Shown here: piece after piece, positions 1-5,019 of the stretch
Numbering within the stretch: the first letter of the stretch is position 1
How the letters are laid out: each line of letters starts with the position of its first letter
Assembly: GCA_021809305.1 (NCBI GenBank)
Contig: JAKBAF010000103.1
Span: 1-5,522, forward strand
DNA length: 5,522 nucleotides
Reading direction: 5' to 3'
From: a bacterium
GTDB taxonomy: Bacteria > Chlamydiota > Chlamydiia > Chlamydiales > JAFEGQ01
Notes under the pieces: generated by a model
The model's input: the letters and a program-made list of their open reading frames with translations, nothing else
What the model was told of the DNA's origin: nothing
Databases searched by the model: none
Made by a program: the position numbers and the translations under genes

Positions 1-2
1 TC

Positions 3-1103
3 CCAAGGAAGATCAGTGTCGATTCTGCGGAACTCTCCGCAACGTTTGCACGATTCATTGCTGAGCCATTTGAGAGGGGTTTTGGACACACGATAGGTAA
101 TTCGCTGCGGCGGGTATTGCTCTCATCCCTTGAGGCGCCAGCAATTATATCTGTTCGCATTGAAGGGGTTCCCCACGAGTATATGCCTATCGAGGGGATT
201 GTAGAGGATATGACGAATATCATTCTGAACCTTAAAGGAGCCCTCTTGCGTCGGCTTCCCCGCCAGGAGGAGGTGCGTTCCCGTGAGCAGTGGCTCGTGG
301 AGACGGAGCTTGAAGTCTCTCCTGAAGAGATTAGCAGCAAGGGCCTTTGCCGCGTTACACTAGGTCGCCTTTTTCCTTCAAGCGACTATGAGGTGGTGAA
401 TCCTGATCTTCACCTTTTTACCGTAACAATTCCGATGCGTCGCCGTATAGATTTTCGCGTCGCAATGGGGCGAGGGTATGTTCCTTCGGAGCGCCTAGTT
501 ATTCCAGATAGAGTAGTTGATGAGATTACAATCGATGCCCTCTTCTCCCCTGTTCGGCACGTGAACTACCGAGTTGAAAATACTCGGGTCGGGCAAGATA
601 CCGATTTTGATAGGCTTCTTCTCGAGGTACAGACCGATGGCCGCGTAACACCTCAGGAAGCACTCTCCTTCGCCGCTCAGATCGGCAAGGCTCATTTGAC
701 TGTCTTTGAGGAGCTCGATCCTCGTGAGCTCATCTTTGAAAAGGGAGAGAGTGTTGGGGATTCTGAGCGCGAAGCGATGCTTGCTAAGCTTGCGAAGCGC
801 ATTAGTGAGATAGAGCTTTCTGTTCGCTCTGGCAATTGCCTAACCCAAGCGGGAATTCAGACGATTGGTGAACTTGTGGTAATGAGGGAGCAGGAGATGC
901 TCCAGTATCGCAATTTTGGTAAGAAATCGCTTAGCGAGATTCGGAAGTGGTTGGAGAAGCTTGGCCTCTCCTTTGGAATGGATCTTGGCCGTTACGGAAT
1001 CACCCGGGATAATGTTAAGCAAGTTGTTGCTGATTATCTCGAAAAGAAGGCTCGTGACGAAGCAGCAAGTCTCATTTTAGAAGGTGAGATAGTCGAGGAG
1101 TAG
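3..1103 (+). CDS. rpoA: DNA-directed RNA polymerase subunit alpha, 5'-truncated by window edge
   Basis: The alpha subunit dimerises to start assembly of core RNA polymerase, and its C-terminal domain contacts UP-element DNA and activators. The open frame runs to the left edge, so the true start lies outside the window; 366 codons are visible. The first in-frame start-like codon inside (TTG at 117) is not the start, because codons 21-41 (EPFERGFGHTIGNSLRRVLL) are the conserved dimerisation motif of the N-terminal domain. The body (HEYM, NLKG, GRGY, VGQDTDFDRL, TDG) is typical and reads closest to chlamydial RpoA from memory. The C-terminal domain carries ELSVRSGNC (arginine codon 825-827, equivalent to E. 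coli R265, plus N and C) and FGKKSLSEI, so the DNA-contacting residues are kept; E. coli A267 is Gly here. A tail of some 35 residues after GMDL makes it longer than the E. coli protein. It ends with TAG and is probably transcribed with upstream ribosomal-protein genes not visible here. Confidence 0.98.
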   Translation, partial: PRKISVDSAELSATFARFIAEPFERGFGHTIGNSLRRVLLSSLEAPAIISVRIEGVPHEYMPIEGIVEDMTNIILNLKGALLRRLPRQEEVRSREQWLVETELEVSPEEISSKGLCRVTLGRLFPSSDYEVVNPDLHLFTVTIPMRRRIDFRVAMGRGYVPSERLVIPDRVVDEITIDALFSPVRHVNYRVENTRVGQDTDFDRLLLEVQTDGRVTPQEALSFAAQIGKAHLTVFEELDPRELIFEKGESVGDSEREAMLAKLAKRISEIELSVRSGNCLTQAGIQTIGELVVMREQEMLQYRNFGKKSLSEIRKWLEKLGLSFGMDLGRYGITRDNVKQVVADYLEKKARDEAASLILEGEIVEE

Positions 1104-1110
1104 GGTTGTC

Positions 1111-1176
1111 ATGGAAGGGTCTCCTTTTGAGGCGCTGTCCTTCAAGCGACTCGTTCTAAAGGGACCCATCCTATAA
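1111..1176 (+). CDS. Possible 21-codon leader ORF between rpoA and rplQ
   Basis: An ATG seven bases after the rpoA stop opens a 21-codon frame (starting MEGSPFEAL, ending KGPIL, stop TAA). GAGGAG at 1095-1100, inside the last rpoA codons, lies 10 bases upstream and could serve as ribosome binding site or allow termination-reinitiation. The frame stops one base before the inverted repeats that precede rplQ, an arrangement seen in leader-peptide attenuators. I recognise no homologue, and frames this short are common by chance, so this is a weak candidate. Confidence 0.2.
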   Translation: MEGSPFEALSFKRLVLKGPIL

Positions 1177-1243
1177 GTAGGCCCATCTACGGATAAGCCC
1201 AGCCTACGGGTAAATAGGTTTACCCTATTTTGAAGAGGGTAAA
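1177..1243 (+). promoter_or_regulatory. Overlapping hairpins in the rplQ leader (possible attenuator)
   Basis: Several inverted repeats crowd this stretch. GTAGGC (1177-1182) can pair with GCCTAC (1202-1207). GGGTAAA (1208-1214) pairs with TTTACCC (1219-1225) over a four-base loop and is followed by TATTTT. AAATAGG (1212-1218) can instead pair with CCTATTT (1224-1230). TTTACCCT (1219-1226) can instead pair with AGGGTAAA (1236-1243). The last three pairings are mutually exclusive, the geometry of a terminator/antiterminator switch, although the T-run is short. A further inverted repeat, GGGTTT-A-AAACCC, lies at 1261-1273. A regulatory role for rplQ is inference. Confidence 0.4.
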
Positions 1244-1305
1244 GGTAAGAGAAGCAATAGGGGTTTAAAACCCGCCCAAAGTCATTAAAGTTTGAGGATC
1301 GCATC

Positions 1306-1734
1306 ATGAGACACAGGAAGCGAACATTCAAAATCGGACGCGATTCTTCCCATCGGCGTTGCCTGGTAGCGAACGTTCTTAAATCGCTCATCGAGCATGA
1401 GCGTATTGAGACGACCGTGGGTAAGGCAAAGCACCTGCGCCGCTATGCTGATAAGATCATCACCTTGGCAAAGAAGGGGACCCTCGCGAGTCGCCGTCAG
1501 GCAATTGGCGAGCTTATGATTCGCTTTAATCCGCTTACCGCCAAAGAAGCGAGGGCTGCGCGTGCCGGAGACCACTCTTCTTATAACGGCGATCGTCTCG
1601 TCATCAACAAGCTTTTTGATGATCTTGGTACAAGATTCAAAGACCGTCCGGGTGGATACACTCGACTAGTGCGCATCGCAAATCGACGCGGAGATGACGC
1701 CGAACGTTGTGTTCTCGAATATCTCAGCGCTTAA
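1306..1734 (+). CDS. rplQ: 50S ribosomal protein L17
   Basis: L17 is a large-subunit ribosomal protein near the exit side of the 50S particle. The 142-residue product starts MRHRKRTFKIGRDSSHRR, the family N-terminus, followed by the helix with LVANVLKSLIEHERIETT and the basic AKHLRRYADKIITLAKKG segment. It closes with RPGGYTRLVRIANRRGDDAERCVLEYL, the usual L17 C-terminus. Its length fits the longer bacterial L17s. GAGG at 1294-1297 lies eight bases before the ATG and supports this start. It follows rpoA, the classical end of the alpha operon, but at a 202-base distance where most bacteria leave only a few tens of bases. No clear promoter was found in that gap, so read-through from rpoA is the simplest assumption. 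Confidence 0.98.
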   Translation: MRHRKRTFKIGRDSSHRRCLVANVLKSLIEHERIETTVGKAKHLRRYADKIITLAKKGTLASRRQAIGELMIRFNPLTAKEARAARAGDHSSYNGDRLVINKLFDDLGTRFKDRPGGYTRLVRIANRRGDDAERCVLEYLSA

Positions 1735-2123
1735 GGTTTTTTTTAAAAGCAGAGGTGCAGCCGGCGTAGCTGATGTTAGGAGGTTACGTAGGCTTCTTCG
1801 CATAAAGGCCGATTTAGACGAGGAAGGAGGGGCTCTGTTGCATAGCACGCCAGCCGCCTCCCTTCCGTCCTTCACTTCATAAGGTTCTGCCCTAACATCG
1901 CCTTGTGCTGGGCGGTCCGGTGAGCTGCCTGATGAAGAGGGCCTTTCCAATTCACTTTACAGTGATATGCCAATTCGATATGGTTCTTTTAGGAGCGGGT
2001 GGCAGAGCTTTTGCGTGTAGGGCGGCTCATTTTTTAAAGAGTAGTCAGGCTCGTTTTGGGCTACCGTCTAGCTTCTCGCTAATTATTCATTATCTTGATT
2101 GGTTTTACTAAAGGGAGTCCCTT
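1735..2123 (+). other. Gene-free spacer between rplQ and gapA, with inverted repeats
   Basis: I see no credible protein gene here; the short open frames lack ribosome binding sites and family-like sequence. A run of eight T (1737-1744) directly follows the rplQ stop but has no good stem before it. GATGTTAGG (1772-1780) is perfectly complementary to CCTAACATC (1891-1899). Nested inside, GGAAGG plus AGG (1822-1830) pair with CCTCCCTTCC (1857-1866) with one bulge. TCACT-TTAC-AGTGA forms a small hairpin at 1952-1965. This could be a structured untranslated RNA, but I do not recognise a known family. A possible weak gapA promoter (TTGGGC near 2057, TAATTA near 2080, 18-base spacing) is too poor to call. 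Confidence 0.5.
2109..2123 (+). promoter_or_regulatory. gapA ribosome binding site inside a small inverted repeat
   Basis: The Shine-Dalgarno sequence AAGGGAG (2111-2117) lies six bases before the gapA ATG and fixes that start. The bases 2111-2123 read AAGGGAGTCCCTT, a perfect inverted repeat that abuts the start codon. In RNA it could form a five-pair hairpin with a three-base loop that hides the binding site. Regulation by this fold is inference; a stem this short is only marginally stable. Confidence 0.6.
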
Positions 2124-3131
2124 ATGACAACGCGTGTTGCTATCAATGGCTTTGGCCGGATTGGTCGTTTTGTCTGTAGGATTCTCATGGAGCGAAAGTC
2201 AATTGAGCTTGTTGCGATCAATGATATTGTCGACGCTGAGCATTTGGCTTACCTTTTGAAGTACGACTCTGTGCATGGGGCCTACCCAGGAAAGATTGAG
2301 CATACAAAAGATGCTATCATCATTGATGGACATCGGGTTAAGGTGCTCGGAGAGAAGAATCCGGCCTACCTTCCTTGGAAAGAGCTTGATATTGATGTCG
2401 TAGTAGAGTCGACAGGTCGCTTTACCTCAAAGGAGGAGGCGGAGCATCACTTAAGCGCGGGCGCTAAGCGTGTCATTATTACAGCACCTGGAAAGGGGGA
2501 TGTGCCGACCTTTGTTATGGGGGTTAATAGCGATTCCTACGATCCTGCGATGAAGGTTATATCTAATGCCTCCTGTACTACAAACTGTCTTGCCACCATA
2601 ACAAAGGTTCTCCTCGATAAGTTTGGCATTGAGGAGGGTCTTATGACAACGGTCCACGCCCTCACCGCGTCACAGCCGACCGTTGATTCTCCCTCTCATA
2701 AGGATTGGCGTGGGGGGCGAGCGGGGGCTCACAATATCATTCCAGCATCTACTGGTGCGGCCAAGGCTGTGGGGCTCTGCCTCCCCGAGGTGAAGGGAAA
2801 GCTGACTGGTATGGCTTTCCGTGTTCCTGTCGCAGATGTATCAGCTGTGGACCTCACCGTACGTCTTAGCCGATCGACTAGCTATGAGGAGATTTGCCGG
2901 GCGATGCGAGAGGCGGCAGATGGTCCTTTGAAAGGGTTTTTGAGCTATTGCGATGAACAGGTAGTCTCCTCTGATTTCATCGGGGACCGCTCTTCAGCCA
3001 TTTTCGATCGCGGTGCAGGCATCGCCTTAAACGATCGGTTCTTTAAGATTGTGGCGTGGTATGACAATGAATTTGGTTATTCGGCTCGGGTTGTTGATCT
3101 AATTGAATACACCTCGTCGCGCGCAGCCTGA
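2124..3131 (+). CDS. gapA: Type I glyceraldehyde-3-phosphate dehydrogenase
   Basis: This cytosolic glycolytic enzyme converts glyceraldehyde-3-phosphate, NAD+ and phosphate to 1,3-bisphosphoglycerate, acting as a tetramer. The 335-residue length is standard. Residues 1-15 (RVAINGFGRIGR) form the Rossmann dinucleotide-binding motif, and D34 in AINDI favours NAD over NADP. The active site is ASCTTNC with catalytic C151 and base H178 in TTVHALT. Phosphate-site residues T181, T210 (ASTGAAKAV) and R233 (AFRVPVADVS) are present. WYDNEFGYS (312-320) supplies the nicotinamide-contacting Asn. All key residues are intact. An AAGGGAG site six bases upstream supports the ATG. In Chlamydia, gapA also follows rplQ, which is the main clue to the host. 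The 389-base upstream spacer suggests it may be expressed separately from the ribosomal genes. Confidence 0.98.
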   Translation: MTTRVAINGFGRIGRFVCRILMERKSIELVAINDIVDAEHLAYLLKYDSVHGAYPGKIEHTKDAIIIDGHRVKVLGEKNPAYLPWKELDIDVVVESTGRFTSKEEAEHHLSAGAKRVIITAPGKGDVPTFVMGVNSDSYDPAMKVISNASCTTNCLATITKVLLDKFGIEEGLMTTVHALTASQPTVDSPSHKDWRGGRAGAHNIIPASTGAAKAVGLCLPEVKGKLTGMAFRVPVADVSAVDLTVRLSRSTSYEEICRAMREAADGPLKGFLSYCDEQVVSSDFIGDRSSAIFDRGAGIALNDRFFKIVAWYDNEFGYSARVVDLIEYTSSRAA

Positions 3132-3134
3132 GGC

Positions 3135-3159
3135 TAAGGGTTGTCGGCTACCCTTATTT
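3135..3159 (+). terminator. Terminator-like hairpin just after gapA
   Basis: TAAGGGT (3135-3141) pairs perfectly with ACCCTTA (3150-3156) over an eight-base loop, starting four bases after the gapA stop, and is followed by TTT. The T-run is short, so as an intrinsic terminator it is moderate at best. Confidence 0.45.
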
Positions 3160-3162
3160 CAC

Positions 3163-3194
3163 ATGGGCGTGATGCAAAAGAGTTATGCCCATTT
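3163..3194 (+). terminator. Second hairpin after gapA, possible terminator
   Basis: ATGGGC (3163-3168) pairs with GCCCAT (3187-3192), and the stem can continue inward through several A-T and G-T pairs to about 11 pairs with a loop near 3174-3181. Only TTTCTAAT follows. It may act with the hairpin just upstream as a tandem weak terminator. Confidence 0.4.
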
Positions 3195-3461
3195 CTAATA
3201 GTTACGCTTCTCACTCCCTTTCTCCGTCAAGAAAAAATGGCAATCCTTTCCCTAGTATAACTTTTGTTCCACTGCGATAGACAAAATCCCCCTCAATCAA
3301 GCTTTATGGGCTGATGCGAAACTCTGGTTATGGTAAGCTCCTAAAGCTTCAAGCATGCAGCTGTCCCTCCTTCTCCTTGGTTTTTTTACAGGGTAAGGAT
3401 GAAGCGGATATGAGATTGCTGTGAACCCCTTGGCCATCATAGGTGGTTTTAAAGGGAGCCC
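3195..3461. other. Gene-free spacer downstream of gapA
   Basis: No protein or RNA gene is supported here. TATAAC at 3256-3261 resembles a -10 box but has no matching -35 element. The only structured part I see is the bulged hairpin at 3299-3349, listed separately. A GTG at 3421 opens a 74-codon frame that runs on through the palindromic element; I regard it as chance. Confidence 0.6.
3299..3349. repeat. Imperfect inverted repeat (bulged hairpin)
   Basis: AAGCTTTA (3299-3306) pairs with TAAAGCTT (3342-3349). After a one-base bulge GG (3308-3309) pairs with CC (3340-3341), and after a bulge on the other side GCT (3310-3312) pairs with AGC (3336-3338). This gives 13 pairs around a 23-base loop. 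There is no T-run, so it is not an obvious terminator; its function is unknown. Confidence 0.5.
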
Positions 3462-3633
3462 TAAGGAGGTAATTGAAAAACTCCAGTTGACCGCTTTCTG
3501 GCGCTTTTACCGATCTTTGCAATCCTGCATAAATCCCCTACTCTTAGGAGTATGCGGATTTATGCAGGATTGCAAATCTCGGATAAAATCACCTAAAAAT
3601 CGGTTAAACTGGACTTTTGCAATCACCTCTAAG
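3462..3633. mobile_element. MITE-like long imperfect palindrome with flanking TAAG repeats
   Basis: The 164 bases 3466-3629 fold back almost end to end. The ends GAGGT (3466-3470) and ACCTC (3625-3629) are complementary. Pairing continues inward with interruptions: 3472-3475/3620-3623, 3477-3480/3615-3618, 3482-3488/3607-3613, 3490-3493/3601-3604, a poorer patch, then 3505-3513/3579-3588. A perfect 21-base core follows (3516-3536 with 3556-3576), capped by TACTC-TTAG-GAGTA (3539-3552). I count about 66 pairs by hand. TAAG lies directly outside both ends (3462-3465 and 3630-3633), as expected for a four-base target-site duplication. Small size, terminal inverted repeats, direct flanks and absence of a transposase fit a non-autonomous miniature inverted-repeat element. 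An alternative is a fixed structured RNA or bidirectional hairpin; a four-base flank alone can occur by chance. The palindrome is directly visible; mobility is inference. Confidence 0.6.
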
Positions 3634-3718
3634 TTTTGCGAATAACGAAGAGAGTAACCATCTTCCCCGTGCCAACCTATTTTGAAAGAGTATTTCAGGT
3701 GTGTTTAGAGTCCTTGAG

Positions 3719-3744
3719 AGGCCATAAAGTGGCCAGCCTTTTTT
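3719..3744 (+). terminator. Hairpin with T-run upstream of the hypothetical gene
   Basis: GGCCA (3720-3724) pairs with TGGCC (3730-3734) over TAAAG. AGCC and then six T (3739-3744) follow. An alternative outer pairing of AGGC (3719-3722) with GCCT (3736-3739) brings the stem next to the T-run. It could stop transcripts coming from gapA or the palindromic element before the next gene. The four-base gap between the inner stem and the T-run lowers certainty. Confidence 0.4.
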
Positions 3745-3821
3745 CGTTATAGCGCGAATGGGTATGCCGATCCAACCAAGGGACTCTGGCGACAGGGGAA
3801 ACTAACTATGGAAGATGCAAC

Positions 3822-4709
3822 GTGCACTTTACCCGAGAACCCATCATTGAAACGGTGATCACTCCGCGAGAGGGATGTAAACTTGTTGTGCGGAGTAGTA
3901 AAGGAGTAGCGCAAGAGGAGTACTTTGTGGATGCAGTCGAGGTGGTCACCTTTGGAACTGCATTTTTCTTTCGCTCTTTGGAAAGACCTAAGTGTTTTCT
4001 TGTCCCTGTTACTGATTATGAAATCTTGGAGGTTCGTGAAACTCGCGTGGTGCTTAAGCACGTTGCGGGTATCGATAAGACCATCAAGATTGGCGGTGGC
4101 CGTGAGGTAGTACCGCCAAAGAGTGTTAAGCCGGCTGTTTCGACAGAGGAGGCACGAGAGGAAGAGGTAGAGGAGCGTCCAGCTCCAAGAAAGGCGGCAG
4201 GGCGCAAAGAGGCGGTGGCAGCAGAGCCGCCCAAAGAGCGCAAGCGAGAGCGACGCAAACACAGACGGCGTCGCGGGCGAGATGATGAGACTCCAGGGGA
4301 TGAGGACGAGGTCTCCGCCGCAGGTACAGACGAGGAGGGCTCAAGCGATGGGCCACGTGATGAAGAGGGTGTGGTGAGACAGATGCCGCCAGCTCTCTCC
4401 ACAATTATACCGCCTCCAATGCATCTTATCTCAGAGTCGATTGCGAAATACAAATTGATGTTAGCTGGCGCCGCAGCAGAAGATGTAAAGATAGAAGCTA
4501 AAGAGGAGATGGTAGCAATCTCTGATGAGGGCGGCCCGCCGCAGGAGATCCTCTCCCAATTGGATGAAGAGGCAGCGGATGGCGAGGAATTGGAATCCCC
4601 AGGCCTTATGAGTTCTTTCTCTCCAACTCATCTTCTTCGCCGCTTTCGTGGCAAGGGAGTAGCAGCTGAAGAGGTCGAGAGCAAGCCTGAGGCTCCCGAA
4701 GAAGAATAG
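3822..4709 (+). CDS. Conserved chlamydial hypothetical protein with charged low-complexity tail
   Basis: Function unknown. The product has 295 residues. Residues 1-95 look like a compact beta-rich domain (MHFTREPIIETVITPREG, FFFRSLERPKCFLVPVTDYEILEVRE, then DKTIKIGGGRE). Residues 105-185 are low complexity: an acidic stretch, a strongly basic block at 138-153 (Lys/Arg with one His), then an Asp/Glu/Ser-rich stretch. A less charged segment at 189-214 (PPALSTIIPPPMHLISES and on) looks constrained, and the end is acidic again. There is no signal peptide or membrane segment. The start is GTG: GGAAG at 3810-3814 lies seven bases upstream, and the ATGs at 3808 and 3815 are out of frame. The gene follows gapA, the position of CT504 in C. 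trachomatis, and the N-terminus resembles what I recall of that family; this is memory, not a search. The basic block could bind nucleic acid, but that is only inference. Confidence 0.88.
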   Translation: MHFTREPIIETVITPREGCKLVVRSSKGVAQEEYFVDAVEVVTFGTAFFFRSLERPKCFLVPVTDYEILEVRETRVVLKHVAGIDKTIKIGGGREVVPPKSVKPAVSTEEAREEEVEERPAPRKAAGRKEAVAAEPPKERKRERRKHRRRRGRDDETPGDEDEVSAAGTDEEGSSDGPRDEEGVVRQMPPALSTIIPPPMHLISESIAKYKLMLAGAAAEDVKIEAKEEMVAISDEGGPPQEILSQLDEEAADGEELESPGLMSSFSPTHLLRRFRGKGVAAEEVESKPEAPEEE

Positions 4710-4721
4710 GTAGCATTTTAT

Positions 4722-4756
4722 AGAGGTGGGATTCGAGTCTGCTCGCTCTCACCTCT
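4722..4756 (+). repeat. Hairpin after the hypothetical gene, possible weak terminator or processing signal
   Basis: AGAGGTG (4722-4728) pairs with CACCTCT (4750-4756), and inside it CGAG (4734-4737) pairs with CTCG (4742-4745) over TCTG. It lies 12 bases after the stop codon but has no T-run, so it more likely stabilises or marks the 3' end of the mRNA, or the region upstream of the tRNA, than terminates transcription. Confidence 0.4.
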
Positions 4757-4772
4757 CTCCTCTCTCCTCTTC
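4752..4772. repeat. CT-rich tandem 7-mers before the tRNA
   Basis: CCTCTCT occurs twice in tandem (4752-4758, 4759-4765), with a third diverged copy CCTCTTC (4766-4772). TCTCCTCT (4763-4770) is complementary to AGAGGAGA (4784-4791), so the pyrimidine tract can fold onto the purine stretch just before the tRNA. The repeat is short and may simply be slippage-prone low-complexity DNA. Confidence 0.5.
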
Positions 4773-4797
4773 TCGATTTGTGGAGAGGAGACCATCA

Positions 4798-4881
4798 GCT
4801 CGGATGGTGGAATCGGTAGACACAAGGGACTTAAAATCCCTTGGGAGCAATCCCGTGCAGGTTCGAGTCCTGTTCCGAGCA
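4798..4881 (+). tRNA. tRNA-Leu (anticodon UAA)
   Basis: A complete class II tRNA of 84 bases. The acceptor stem pairs GCTCGGA (4798-4804) with TCCGAGC (4874-4880), with discriminator A at 4881. The anticodon stem AGGGA/TCCCT (4825-4829, 4837-4841) encloses loop CTTAAAA, giving anticodon TAA at 4832-4834, which reads UUA and probably UUG leucine codons. The long variable arm (GGGA-GCAA-TCCC) is typical of leucine tRNAs. The T arm has the TTCGAGT loop at 4862-4868. CCA is not encoded and must be added after transcription. No clear promoter is visible in the 88 bases before it, so it may be processed from a longer transcript started upstream. Confidence 0.97.
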
Positions 4882-4892
4882 TCTTTATATAC

Positions 4893-4929
4893 AAGGGTTT
4901 AAGCTTTTATAGGCTTAAGCCCTTTTTTT
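4893..4929 (+). terminator. Strong rho-independent terminator after tRNA-Leu
   Basis: GGGTTTAAGC (4895-4904) pairs with GCTTAAGCCC (4913-4922), ten pairs with one G-T wobble, over an eight-base loop, followed by seven T (4923-4929). Upstream AA can also pair with the start of the T-run. It sits 11 bases after the tRNA and separates it from the GrpB-family gene. Confidence 0.92.
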
Positions 4930-4955
4930 GTTGAAGCCGATTCGTACTGTATAAG
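4928..4955 (+). promoter_or_regulatory. Possible promoter of the GrpB-family gene
   Basis: TTGTTG (4928-4933) and TATAAG (4950-4955) are spaced 16 bases apart and resemble sigma-70-type -35 and -10 boxes. They lie just behind the tRNA terminator, where a new promoter would be needed, and about 65 bases before the GTG start. The -35 match is partial. Confidence 0.35.
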
Positions 4956-5019
4956 AATTACACGATGATTTCATTATCTAACTAAAAAATAGTTTATTAG
5001 CCATGCTGAGGAAAGAGCT

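Noticed and set aside
117..119. TTG at 117 as the rpoA start
   Set aside because: The frame upstream is open and encodes the conserved alpha dimerisation motif, so the gene begins before the window.
1737..1744. Eight T directly after the rplQ stop as a terminator
   Set aside because: There is no stable GC-rich stem just upstream; the nearest inverted repeat (GAAC/GTTC) lies inside rplQ and is too far away.
1821..1850. Slight resemblance of GAGGAAGGAGGGGCTC to the conserved core of RNase P RNA
   Set aside because: The other universal RNase P segment (ACAGA-type) is missing downstream, and the available length is too short for the full RNA.
1905..2111. A 68-codon frame on the + strand before gapA
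   Set aside because: It starts at GTG without a Shine-Dalgarno sequence and its translation resembles no known family; it is most likely chance.
3256..3261. TATAAC as a -10 box in the gapA downstream spacer
   Set aside because: No -35 element is found at 15-19 bases upstream and no gene follows at a sensible distance.
3421..3645. A 74-codon GTG frame on the + strand downstream of gapA
   Set aside because: It has no good ribosome binding site, no family-like sequence, and about two thirds of it reads through the palindromic element, where coding constraint is unlikely.
4016..4453. Long minus-strand open frames opposite the hypothetical gene
   Set aside because: They come from the Arg/Glu/Ala-rich, stop-poor composition of the opposite strand, and their Ser/Arg/Pro-rich translations look like antisense artefacts.
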